A stretch of 7,348 nt of DNA, from the NCBI GenBank assembly GCA_031555675.1, contig JAVBUB010000089.1, positions 1-7,348 on the forward strand. Direction: 5' to 3'. A program made the position numbers and the translations under genes. The first letter of the stretch is position 1. Every line of letters starts with the position of its first letter. This document shows positions 1 through 5,862 of the stretch, piece by piece. The notes beneath the pieces were generated by a model. The model searched no databases. It had not been told where the DNA came from and saw nothing but the letters and a program-made list of their open reading frames with translations. The stretch is from JAISJU01 sp031555675 (GTDB lineage: Bacteria; Bacteroidota; Bacteroidia; Bacteroidales; Paludibacteraceae).

Positions 1-1
1 G

Positions 2-178
2 GCGGAAATAGTGATCTTCGACCGGTTTGGAAAAGAATTGGATAGATACCGCGGGGATGAAATGGGGTGGGATGGTACATACCTGGGAAAAATGATGCCA
101 TCGACAGATTATTGGTACATTATTAATATGCCGGATGGAAGCGCCTTCGTAGGGCATTTTAGCCTGATTAATTACTAA
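2..178 (+). CDS. C-terminal end of a T9SS type B sorting-domain protein (5' part outside window)
   Basis: This is the last 58 codons of a gene that begins before the window, ending in TAA at 176-178. The translation shows the gliding-motility-associated C-terminal pattern: I-V-I-F-D-R-F-G near the start, G-W-D-G-T-Y at about residues 22-27, then P-S-T-D-Y-W-Y and the closing G-H-F-S-L. In Bacteroidota this beta-sandwich tail (type B C-terminal domain) directs proteins from the periplasm through the type IX secretion system to the cell surface or medium. The rest of the protein is not visible, so its function is unknown; such tails usually end large adhesin-like or repeat-rich proteins. It converges with the minus-strand block and appears unrelated to it. 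The domain call is strong; any function beyond export would be a guess. Confidence 0.88.
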   Translation, partial: AEIVIFDRFGKELDRYRGDEMGWDGTYLGKMMPSTDYWYIINMPDGSAFVGHFSLINY

Positions 179-497
179 TATAATGTGAACTTAATATACC
201 AAAAATTTCAATACACGACAAAAATTACATACATATAAAAAACACCGAAGGGATTGTCAGCTTTAGAATTGATTGTTTAACTCTGCAAGGAATAACTATT
301 TGTAGTTTCTGTCATGCACTTAAATAAAAATCTTATTATCAATGCTAAAGAACTGTATATTTATAGAAAAAATATCAAGCTTATTTGTAAGACTCCTTTT
401 GAGGTTGAATTATAAAGAATGTTGAACAATTGTTATAAATATAATTCTTTGTATTAATTTATCTGAAAATCAAACTGGTAATGAGATAATGTTACAA
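179..497. other. AT-rich convergent intergenic region, no supported gene
   Basis: About 320 bases separate the T9SS tail from the shared terminator. I see no convincing gene. A 33-codon open frame at 314-415 (+) has no recognisable family. The only structure is a loose inverted repeat, AAAGAAT at 414-420 against ATTCTTT at 444-450, enclosing the palindrome AACAATTGTT at 425-434. All arms are very AT-rich. This could act as a weak terminator for the plus-strand gene but is not strong enough to call. Confidence 0.5.
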
Positions 498-534
498 AAA
501 TAAATTCCGGAAGTTGAGCTTCCGGGATTTATTT
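498..534. terminator. Bidirectional hairpin terminator between convergent genes
   Basis: Arms 498-513 and 519-534 form a 16-position stem around a 5-base loop (514-518). The core CCGGAAG/CTTCCGG is perfect, one position is a T/G pair in the plus reading (a mismatch in the minus reading), and eight A/T pairs extend it outward. T-rich sequence follows on both strands: 528-548 on plus, and the TTTATTTTT reading on minus. It lies just past the stop of the minus-strand TPR gene (553) and downstream of the plus-strand gene, as expected for a shared intrinsic terminator. Confidence 0.85.
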
Positions 535-552
535 TATTTATTCTTTTTATAT

Positions 553-2157
553 CTACATTTCTTTCAAAACTTTAATAGCCGTTTCGTTTCTCGGGTCTAT
601 TTCGAGTATCTTATTCCAATAAGTTTTGGAAGTAGGCATATCTTTTTTCAGGTAATAATAATATCCTAAATAGCTATAACACTCTACAAGAGGTTTTATA
701 TCACGGGCATTATCCTTGTTTAACAAAAGGATTGTTGCTTCATAATATGGTTTTGCCAACCCTTGTTCTGTTTCAGGGTCAAGAACAGAATTAATACGCG
801 CTCTCCAGAAATTTCCAAGATAACTGGTAGGTGTTTTTTCTGCTACATAAGCAAAAAGACTATCTGCAACATGGCAATATTCATCTTTTCTCTCTTTAGG
901 CATTACCGAATCTGTTGTAACAGCAGAATAATAAGATTGTCCTAACAAGAAAAAATCGACTATTTTTACCTGACTTCCTCCTTTTTCAATAAATTTATCA
1001 TAACATTTAATTGCGTTATCATACTGCTTTAAATTGTCATATAATTCTGCCATATCTTTATATATCGATATTTTTGTAGAATCCAATTTTATAGCCTGTT
1101 GGTATTGGGCAACAGCATCTTCGCGGCGTTTATTTTCAATTAGTAAACGGGCATAATAAATATAATCCAGTGCAATAAAATCCTGGGTTGGAGTTTTCAT
1201 AAAAATATCTCCTAAATCAACCCCTTCCTGATATTTTTTTAATTCATAGTCATTATACATCAATAGCCTGTTTAGTACAAAATTGTAAGGATCCATTGCC
1301 AAGCCATTTTTTATTATTTCCATTGATTTCTCATAGTCGCCGTCAAAAAATAATATAGACGCATACTTAGGATAATCTTCTGAAGCATATTTTTCATTTT
1401 CTATATATTTACTGTATGCCTTTACAGCATCTGCAAATTTTCCATTTTGGTAATAAACTTCGCCAATTTCTCTGTAAGCCAGATAAGAAGAAGGATCTAT
1501 TTTATACAACCGTTGCAACATATCTATTGCAACACTCATATTCAAGGTAGAAAAAACACGGGCATATTTAATGTAAGCCGCTTTATAATTCTGATCAAAA
1601 TAAATAGCCTGTTCATACAAGTTACATCCATTACCATATTCTTTTTTCAATACCAGCATATCGCCTTCTACTGTTAATACAAGTGCAGACTTGGCATTTG
1701 CTTTTTTTGCATCTGATATTTGTTTACTTGCTTTGTCCATCAGATTATTATCCAAATAAGCTTTGGCAATAACAGATTGAACAAACATGTCTTTTTTATT
1801 CTTTGCAGCAATACCATTCAGTATTTTTTCTGCACCGGAAACATCTGTTTTTAAAATTAATTTTGCCTCACCAACACTATTCGGAGCATAACTCTGGTCA
1901 ATAGATAATCCTTGCTGATAATAATAACCGGCAGAATCTACCTTGTTTTCTTTTGAATAAATTTCGCCAAGATAGTAACAAGCTTCGGCTTGTTCCTGCA
2001 AAGTCATATTACCAGTTTTTAGATTACCCAAGAGTATCTTTTTGGCAGGATTATTCAATCCATAAGTAAAATACTCTATTGCTTTCTGATTGCTATTTGC
2101 CGATGCAAATAGAATAGAAGCAATGACTGACAGGCTTAATAAGGTTAGTTTTTTCAT
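553..2157 (-). CDS. Periplasmic tetratricopeptide-repeat (TPR) protein
   Basis: This 534-residue protein is a likely protein-protein scaffold in the periplasm. Residues 1-20 are a Sec-type signal peptide: K-K, a hydrophobic core, then F-A-S-A before N21. There is no lipobox cysteine. The rest is almost wholly helical TPR-like repeats. The clearest units are about residues 58-91, 226-259, 330-362, 364-397 and 490-527, with the usual G/A-x-x-Y and D-P or D-S ends such as K-I-D-P at 219-222 and E-I-D-P at 519-522. No catalytic domain is visible. It ends in TAG, 19 bases before the terminator stem. It lies 217 bases downstream of the PstS-like gene, so it may be the last gene of the Ton block or have its own promoter. 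Residue 1 is chosen because the signal peptide starts there. The family is certain; its partner and role are unknown. Confidence 0.88.
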   Translation of the reverse strand: MKKLTLLSLSVIASILFASANSNQKAIEYFTYGLNNPAKKILLGNLKTGNMTLQEQAEACYYLGEIYSKENKVDSAGYYYQQGLSIDQSYAPNSVGEAKLILKTDVSGAEKILNGIAAKNKKDMFVQSVIAKAYLDNNLMDKASKQISDAKKANAKSALVLTVEGDMLVLKKEYGNGCNLYEQAIYFDQNYKAAYIKYARVFSTLNMSVAIDMLQRLYKIDPSSYLAYREIGEVYYQNGKFADAVKAYSKYIENEKYASEDYPKYASILFFDGDYEKSMEIIKNGLAMDPYNFVLNRLLMYNDYELKKYQEGVDLGDIFMKTPTQDFIALDYIYYARLLIENKRREDAVAQYQQAIKLDSTKISIYKDMAELYDNLKQYDNAIKCYDKFIEKGGSQVKIVDFFLLGQSYYSAVTTDSVMPKERKDEYCHVADSLFAYVAEKTPTSYLGNFWRARINSVLDPETEQGLAKPYYEATILLLNKDNARDIKPLVECYSYLGYYYYLKKDMPTSKTYWNKILEIDPRNETAIKVLKEM

Positions 2158-2337
2158 ACGTAAATATTTTATTTTTTTAGATTAAGGTCAATCAAACTCG
2201 CATTTTTATTATGTATGGTTTACACAAAATGCTCGTTTCATTCATATCTTGTTTGTGGTCAATAGTCAATAATCTACATTAATAACAAATTAACCGCACT
2301 TTTTATTATATATAACAATCAATATAATTTTCTTTTA

Positions 2338-2345
2338 CAAAAATA
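2338..2345 (-). promoter_or_regulatory. Possible Bacteroidetes -7 element for the TPR gene
   Basis: The minus strand reads TATTTTTG, an exact match to the Bacteroidetes primary sigma -7 consensus TAnnTTTG. It lies in the 217-base gap upstream of the TPR gene. No TTTG-type -33 element sits at the usual 19-21 base distance, and a chance match in such AT-rich DNA is plausible. If real, it would give a leader of roughly 170 bases. Confidence 0.22.
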
Positions 2346-2374
2346 GATTCAAAAATACAAATTATCCGGTAATT

Positions 2375-3370
2375 TTAAAAATCTTCCTTCACATTTACAA
2401 TACGCACAACCTGAGTTGCAGGAACGATTCCTTCTTTCAGAATCACTTTTTGGCCAATATCGGAAGACATAAAGGATAAGAATCCGGAAGGTAATCCGTT
2501 TCGCGGATCAGTTAAAATAGCATATACATCCCTGGTTAATGGGTATTGATGCAAAGCCAAATAAGCCTGATATGGTTTATAACTATTTTGTGGAGTGGCT
2601 GTTTTTTCTTCGCTTACACTCATCAGAGTTACATTATCAAGAAAAGAAAGCCTGGTAGTATCCGCTTTATTAGCCACCCAACTCACACCAATCACGCCAA
2701 TTGCATTTACATGGTTGGATATGTACTCAATTACTTTTGCATTCGTCTGTTGGGCAAACAGGTTTTCCGATAAGGATTTTTCACGGCAAATAGAATCAAT
2801 GGCAAAACGTACGGTACTCGAGTTTGTGTTGTCAAAAATTAATTTCAATTTACCCAACGGAGAATCCGGATAAATTTCCTTCCATTCGGTAACCTCTCCC
2901 GTCATTATTTTACGAAGCTGGGTAACAGTGATTAATGAATCTTTATTCTGATTATTGATAATAATTGCAATTCCGTCTGTAGCCAGTTTTACTTCACGGG
3001 CAAAAAACTTACGGTTTTCCAAATACTTTTTCTCACTCTCTGTCAATGTTCTTGTGGCAATAGCCAACCTAACGCTGTCTTTCAATAGCAAATTAATTGC
3101 TTCTACCTCATTTGTGTAAATAGGAATAATATTTGCATCCGGATAAGAGTTTTCGAAAACAATAATTTCCTGTTTTATGATAGGTTCAAAACTTTCGTCA
3201 ACACTAATGCTTACCAATCCAGATGTAAGTGTATCAGTATGTTTGTCTGTTGTTGTTTTAGAATTACAGGCAAACAAAAGAAAAGGGCATAAGAACAACA
3301 ATGTTGTTTTGCCAGCATTTGCAAAATTACCCTTCAACTGTAAAAAACATTTTAATTTATTCATCATCAT
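2375..3370 (-). CDS. PstS-like periplasmic substrate-binding lipoprotein (PBP-like domain)
   Basis: This 331-residue protein has a lipoprotein signal ending L-L-F-A-C, with C35 as the lipidated residue. The stretch before the hydrophobic core is unusually long, about 20 residues. The remainder fits the PstS/PBP-like type II binding fold: R-L-A-I-A-T-R-T-L-T at 101-110, a D-G-I-A-I-I-I segment at 132-138, the ligand-loop-like D-N-T-N-S-S-T-V-R-F at 180-189, and a C-terminal G-L-P-S-G-F-L-S-F at 292-300. Known PstS proteins bind phosphate for PstCAB, but no pstC, pstA or pstB is present here. Residues after C35 lack the acidic cluster of Bacteroidetes surface-export signals, so a periplasm-facing location is inferred. 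Three tandem ATG codons (3370, 3367, 3364) can start it, and they overlap the end of the upstream small membrane gene by 14 bases, suggesting translational coupling. Phosphate binding itself is not shown. Confidence 0.85.
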   Translation of the reverse strand: MMMNKLKCFLQLKGNFANAGKTTLLFLCPFLLFACNSKTTTDKHTDTLTSGLVSISVDESFEPIIKQEIIVFENSYPDANIIPIYTNEVEAINLLLKDSVRLAIATRTLTESEKKYLENRKFFAREVKLATDGIAIIINNQNKDSLITVTQLRKIMTGEVTEWKEIYPDSPLGKLKLIFDNTNSSTVRFAIDSICREKSLSENLFAQQTNAKVIEYISNHVNAIGVIGVSWVANKADTTRLSFLDNVTLMSVSEEKTATPQNSYKPYQAYLALHQYPLTRDVYAILTDPRNGLPSGFLSFMSSDIGQKVILKEGIVPATQVVRIVNVKEDF

Positions 3371-3590
3371 CTCGTCTTTTTATAACCCGGTAAGCCCTGA
3401 ATATTCCATATCCGAATAAAAGAATTCCGAGGATTACGCGGATTGTCTGTGAAAATTGTAAAGAAAATATATTTGAAAAAAGAAATAAAGAACCCATACC
3501 ACAGTAAATAGCAATCATAAAGATGCCAAAAACATAAGCAATTTTACTTTTTTCTTTCTTCTTAATGTCCTCTAATTTATCTTCTTTCAT
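3357..3590 (-). CDS. Small two-helix inner-membrane protein of unknown function
   Basis: I do not recognise a named family. Counting from the ATG at 3608 the protein is 83 residues; from the ATG at 3590 it is 77. I prefer 3590, because the upstream ATG forms the base of a perfect 10-bp hairpin (3606-3637) and the segment after the second Met has a cleaner lysine-rich start. In 83-residue numbering it has a charged N-terminus (D/E/K-rich, 8-22), a membrane helix at about 23-48, a short loop, a second helix at about 55-73 and a basic-then-acidic tail R-V-I-K-R-R-D-D-D-E. By the positive-inside rule both ends probably lie in the cytoplasm. The gene begins about 110 bases after tonB and its last 14 bases overlap the PstS-like gene. 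A role linked to the Ton motor or the lipoprotein is inferred from position only. Confidence 0.72.
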   Translation of the reverse strand: MKEDKLEDIKKKEKSKIAYVFGIFMIAIYCGMGSLFLFSNIFSLQFSQTIRVILGILLFGYGIFRAYRVIKRRDDDE

Positions 3591-3605
3591 ACTGGTAAAA
3601 TTAAA

Positions 3606-3637
3606 CATTGATTACCATTATGCAATAGTAATCAATG
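3606..3637 (-). promoter_or_regulatory. Intercistronic hairpin between tonB and the small membrane gene
   Basis: CATTGATTAC at 3606-3615 and GTAATCAATG at 3628-3637 are perfect 10-bp inverted arms around a 12-base loop, which itself can pair ATT with AAT. On the minus-strand transcript the stem is followed by UUUAAUUUUA. It could be a weak terminator or attenuator after tonB, an RNA-processing barrier, or a protein-binding palindrome. The 3' arm ends in the ATG at 3608, so folding would hide that codon. Confidence 0.5.
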
Positions 3638-3700
3638 CTTGGCGATATTTTGTTGAAAATTCAAAAAAATGCCTTTCGACTGTATTTTAGTTTCGTTGAA

Positions 3701-4522
3701 CTAGCTTCCTAATGTAAACGAGATCGGAACTACAAAGTAAACACTAACAGCAGCTCCATTTTGCCTGCCGGGTGTCCAGTTAGGCATCGAAGAAACAACC
3801 CTTAAAGCCTCTTTGTCGCAGGCCGGATCTAAACTTTTAATTACTTCTACGTTTTCAATTTTACCGGTTTTAGATACAACGAACCGCACTACTACCCTTC
3901 CCTGAACGCCATTTTCTCTGGCCACTTCCGGGTATCGGGTGGATTTTGCGATATACTTCCTCATTTCAGTTTCACCGCCGGGATATTGAGGCATTTGCTC
4001 CACAGTAACATAAGGTTTTTCTTCAACAGGTTTTTCTTGTATTACTGTTTTAGCAAGATCTGCAATATCTTGTCCATGCTGTTCATCGGTACCTTGTACG
4101 TCTTTAATAGAAATAGTAAGGTCAGACTTCAATACTTCCTCCTGGGTCTTCATTTCTTCCTCATCTGCTACTTCTGTATCTTTTTTAATAACAGGAGGAG
4201 TAAATTTCATCGTACTCTTGAGTGGAGGTGGAGGAGGCAAAAGATCCTCTATGGGATGTTGATCTTCCTTTTTTTCTTCTGCAGGCGGAAGTTTTGATAG
4301 TTCAGTTACTTCCGTCATTTTCATATCATCTTTTTTCGGTACAATGGATTTAATCAATGCCGGCAAATAAAAAACCAACAAGGCAAATGCCAAGATAATA
4401 ATCAAAGCCGTGATGTGCCTTTTATTGGAATTTTGCCGCATATCATAGGCACCATAGTTTTTGTTCCTGCCTTCAAAAACCAGGTCATTCCATTCGCTCG
4501 AAGTTAAATCTATTTTACTCAT
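3701..4522 (-). CDS. tonB: Energy transducer TonB
   Basis: This 273-residue TonB spans the periplasm and passes motor energy from ExbB/ExbD to TonB-dependent outer-membrane receptors. The N-terminus carries the Bacteroidetes-specific cytoplasmic motif W11-N-D-L-V-F-E-G-R-N-K-N-Y-G-A-Y26. One membrane anchor follows at about 36-58. A flexible linker runs from about 62 to 170, with a polyproline stretch P96-P100 and unusually acidic segments (E/D/K runs near 82-92 and 119-130), rather than the long Pro-Lys/Pro-Glu array of enterobacterial TonB. The C-terminal TonB domain is complete: M-P-Q-Y-P-G-G at 177-183, Y-P-E-V-A-R-E-N-G-V-Q-G at 197-208, W249-T-P-G-R and the closing V-P-I-S-F-T-L. It starts 27 bases after exbD-2 and belongs to the same transcription unit. 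An AGAAGAG stretch sits 2 bases before the ATG, too close for a classical ribosome binding site. Confidence 0.95.
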   Translation of the reverse strand: MSKIDLTSSEWNDLVFEGRNKNYGAYDMRQNSNKRHITALIIILAFALLVFYLPALIKSIVPKKDDMKMTEVTELSKLPPAEEKKEDQHPIEDLLPPPPPLKSTMKFTPPVIKKDTEVADEEEMKTQEEVLKSDLTISIKDVQGTDEQHGQDIADLAKTVIQEKPVEEKPYVTVEQMPQYPGGETEMRKYIAKSTRYPEVARENGVQGRVVVRFVVSKTGKIENVEVIKSLDPACDKEALRVVSSMPNWTPGRQNGAAVSVYFVVPISFTLGS

Positions 4523-4549
4523 TTCTCTTCTAATGTTTTATTCTGGTTA

Positions 4550-5194
4550 TTATTGTGCCGGAATCGGAGCATTTGTTTGAATCTGGGATTGTTCCATAAA
4601 AGTAACATCGTCTTCCGTAATATCTACAATAGCATATTTGCTGATGCTGCATATTTGCATTTCATCCAATACATCTATTAAGTTCTCGTAATTAGATTCA
4701 TTACCGGGTTTAATAATTATTACAGGAGAGGATTTATCCTTTTTTATTTCATCGGCTTGTTCTTCATATTCCTGATCCGAAATTTCGAGGTTTACCTTTT
4801 TCTTTTTCAATTCATCCATTTTGGCAACCACTTCCTGGTTTCTGCTTATTAAAAAAGCTCTTAATCCGGAAGCAGTATAGTTGGTTTTCTTCAAAGAAGC
4901 AGGATTCTCATAATCGGGTTCCCCGGTGTAATAATATAATTCATTTTTTCCGCCCAGAAGAATAGTAATAGCTTTTGATGCCTTAACTTTGGTTACATCA
5001 TCTTCAGCCACTTTATCGTTGGTAGGCATACTTATCTCCATCGTCTGAGGTTTACTCATCGAGGTCGCAAGCATAAAGAAACAGATCAGCAACATATTCA
5101 TGTCAACCATTGGAGTAAAGTCGACGCGAATTTGCATCTTTTTCTGTTTTCCTTTTTTGTTGCCTCCTTTGTCTTTTTGTTGTACTTCGGCCAT
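4550..5194 (-). CDS. exbD: ExbD-family biopolymer transport protein, second copy
   Basis: This 214-residue protein is a proton-motor subunit with a single membrane helix. A lysine-rich cytoplasmic N-terminus (about 1-22) leads into V-D-F-T-P-M-V-D31-M-N-M-L-L-I-C-F-F-M-L. D31 aligns with the protonatable aspartate of classical ExbD (Asp25 in E. coli), so the proton path looks intact. The periplasmic part is longer than the roughly 141-residue E. coli protein. It contains a charged, probably coiled-coil stretch at about 118-153 (E/K/D-rich), then a V-I-I-I-K-P-G core at 158-164 and the ExbD-like N-L-I-D-V-L-D-E-M end. It is clearly diverged from the upstream ExbD and not a recent duplicate. 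It begins 57 bases after exbD-1, across a 9-bp inverted repeat, and tonB follows 27 bases later. Pairing of two ExbD types with one ExbB is inferred from the operon. Confidence 0.9.
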   Translation of the reverse strand: MAEVQQKDKGGNKKGKQKKMQIRVDFTPMVDMNMLLICFFMLATSMSKPQTMEISMPTNDKVAEDDVTKVKASKAITILLGGKNELYYYTGEPDYENPASLKKTNYTASGLRAFLISRNQEVVAKMDELKKKKVNLEISDQEYEEQADEIKKDKSSPVIIIKPGNESNYENLIDVLDEMQICSISKYAIVDITEDDVTFMEQSQIQTNAPIPAQ

Positions 5195-5217
5195 TTTATT
5201 TAGGTTTTAAATTATCA

Positions 5218-5242
5218 ATTTCAAAATGTGATCTTTTGAAAT
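5218..5242 (-). promoter_or_regulatory. Perfect 9-bp inverted repeat in the exbD-1/exbD-2 gap
   Basis: ATTTCAAAA at 5218-5226 and TTTTGAAAT at 5234-5242 are perfect inverted arms around a 7-base loop. This pairs most of the centre of a 57-base intercistronic gap. The stem has one G/C pair, so it is weak as a terminator. An RNA-processing or translation-setting role, or a palindromic protein site, is possible. Chance formation in AT-rich sequence cannot be excluded. Confidence 0.35.
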
Positions 5243-5251
5243 ATAAAATAA

Positions 5252-5854
5252 TTATTCTTTAATGGTTTTCAATGTTGTAATAAGGTTGTATCTGTTCTCT
5301 TTTATATCTTGCAATGAAGACATTACCTTTTTTATTTCAGGATAAGCAGTGTTACGGTCGGCTTTGATAGCAATTCTCAAATCATTATTTTGAACACGTG
5401 CTTGTTTTATCCAAACTTTAAATTGATTATTGATGCTATCTGTCGGAATTCCCATTGAACCAATAATTTCATCTTGTTTATCGGTACTTAAGGCCAAAAA
5501 ATCTTTCATCTGCTGAATAGGAACACCAAATGAACTCAATAATTTGAATTTTTTTATTTCATCATTTGTGAATTCTATTCCATAGGCTTTCCCAACACTT
5601 TGCAACACTTCTGCTCTGTCTTCCTGTTTATCCAAGCTTAAAAAAACTTTACCGTTTTTTTCTACCAATACCTGTAAAATATTAGTTTCGGGAATTTTTA
5701 TTTCAGATACAGAAGCGGGTGTTGCCACAATAACCGGTTCTTTCTGGATAAACGTAGAAGTAAGCATAAAAAAGGTAAGTAAAAGTACAGTCACATCACT
5801 CATCGCCGTCATGTCGATGAAGGTACTCTTTCTTTTAACTTTTATTTTAGGCAT
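5252..5854 (-). CDS. exbD: ExbD-family biopolymer transport protein, first copy
   Basis: This 200-residue motor subunit has a short basic N-terminus (P-K-I-K-V-K-R-K), then F-I-D14-M-T-A-M-S-D20-V-T-V-L-L-L-T-F-F-M-L as its only membrane helix. D20 aligns with the protonatable aspartate of classical ExbD, and the D14-M-T-A-M context is typical of Bacteroidetes ExbD. The periplasmic domain has the family core at the end, I-A-I-K-A-D at 161-166 followed by Y-P-E-I-K-K-V-M-S-S-L-Q-D-I. Between the first strand (about 60-75) and that core lies an extra helical segment at about 80-155 that E. coli ExbD lacks. It starts 8 bases after the exbB stop, consistent with co-translation, and is followed by exbD-2. 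The start at 5854 gives the expected few basic residues before the helix. Confidence 0.9.
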   Translation of the reverse strand: MPKIKVKRKSTFIDMTAMSDVTVLLLTFFMLTSTFIQKEPVIVATPASVSEIKIPETNILQVLVEKNGKVFLSLDKQEDRAEVLQSVGKAYGIEFTNDEIKKFKLLSSFGVPIQQMKDFLALSTDKQDEIIGSMGIPTDSINNQFKVWIKQARVQNNDLRIAIKADRNTAYPEIKKVMSSLQDIKENRYNLITTLKTIKE

Positions 5855-5862
5855 ACTGTTAA

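Noticed and set aside
314..415. A 33-codon open frame on the plus strand beginning with ATG.
   Set aside because: No recognisable family, no signal or membrane pattern, Lys/Asn/Ile-rich as expected from AT-rich non-coding DNA; chance is the simpler reading.
763..945. A 60-codon open frame on the plus strand opposite the TPR gene.
   Set aside because: It lies wholly inside a clear TPR coding sequence and its product has no meaningful pattern; a shadow frame.
2546..2873. Two overlapping plus-strand open frames opposite the PstS-like gene.
   Set aside because: Both are antisense to a well supported gene and overlap each other in different frames; shadow frames.
3986..4297. A 103-codon plus-strand open frame opposite tonB.
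   Set aside because: Its Phe/Cys/Arg-rich product is the mirror of the Lys/Glu/Pro-rich TonB linker; not a gene.
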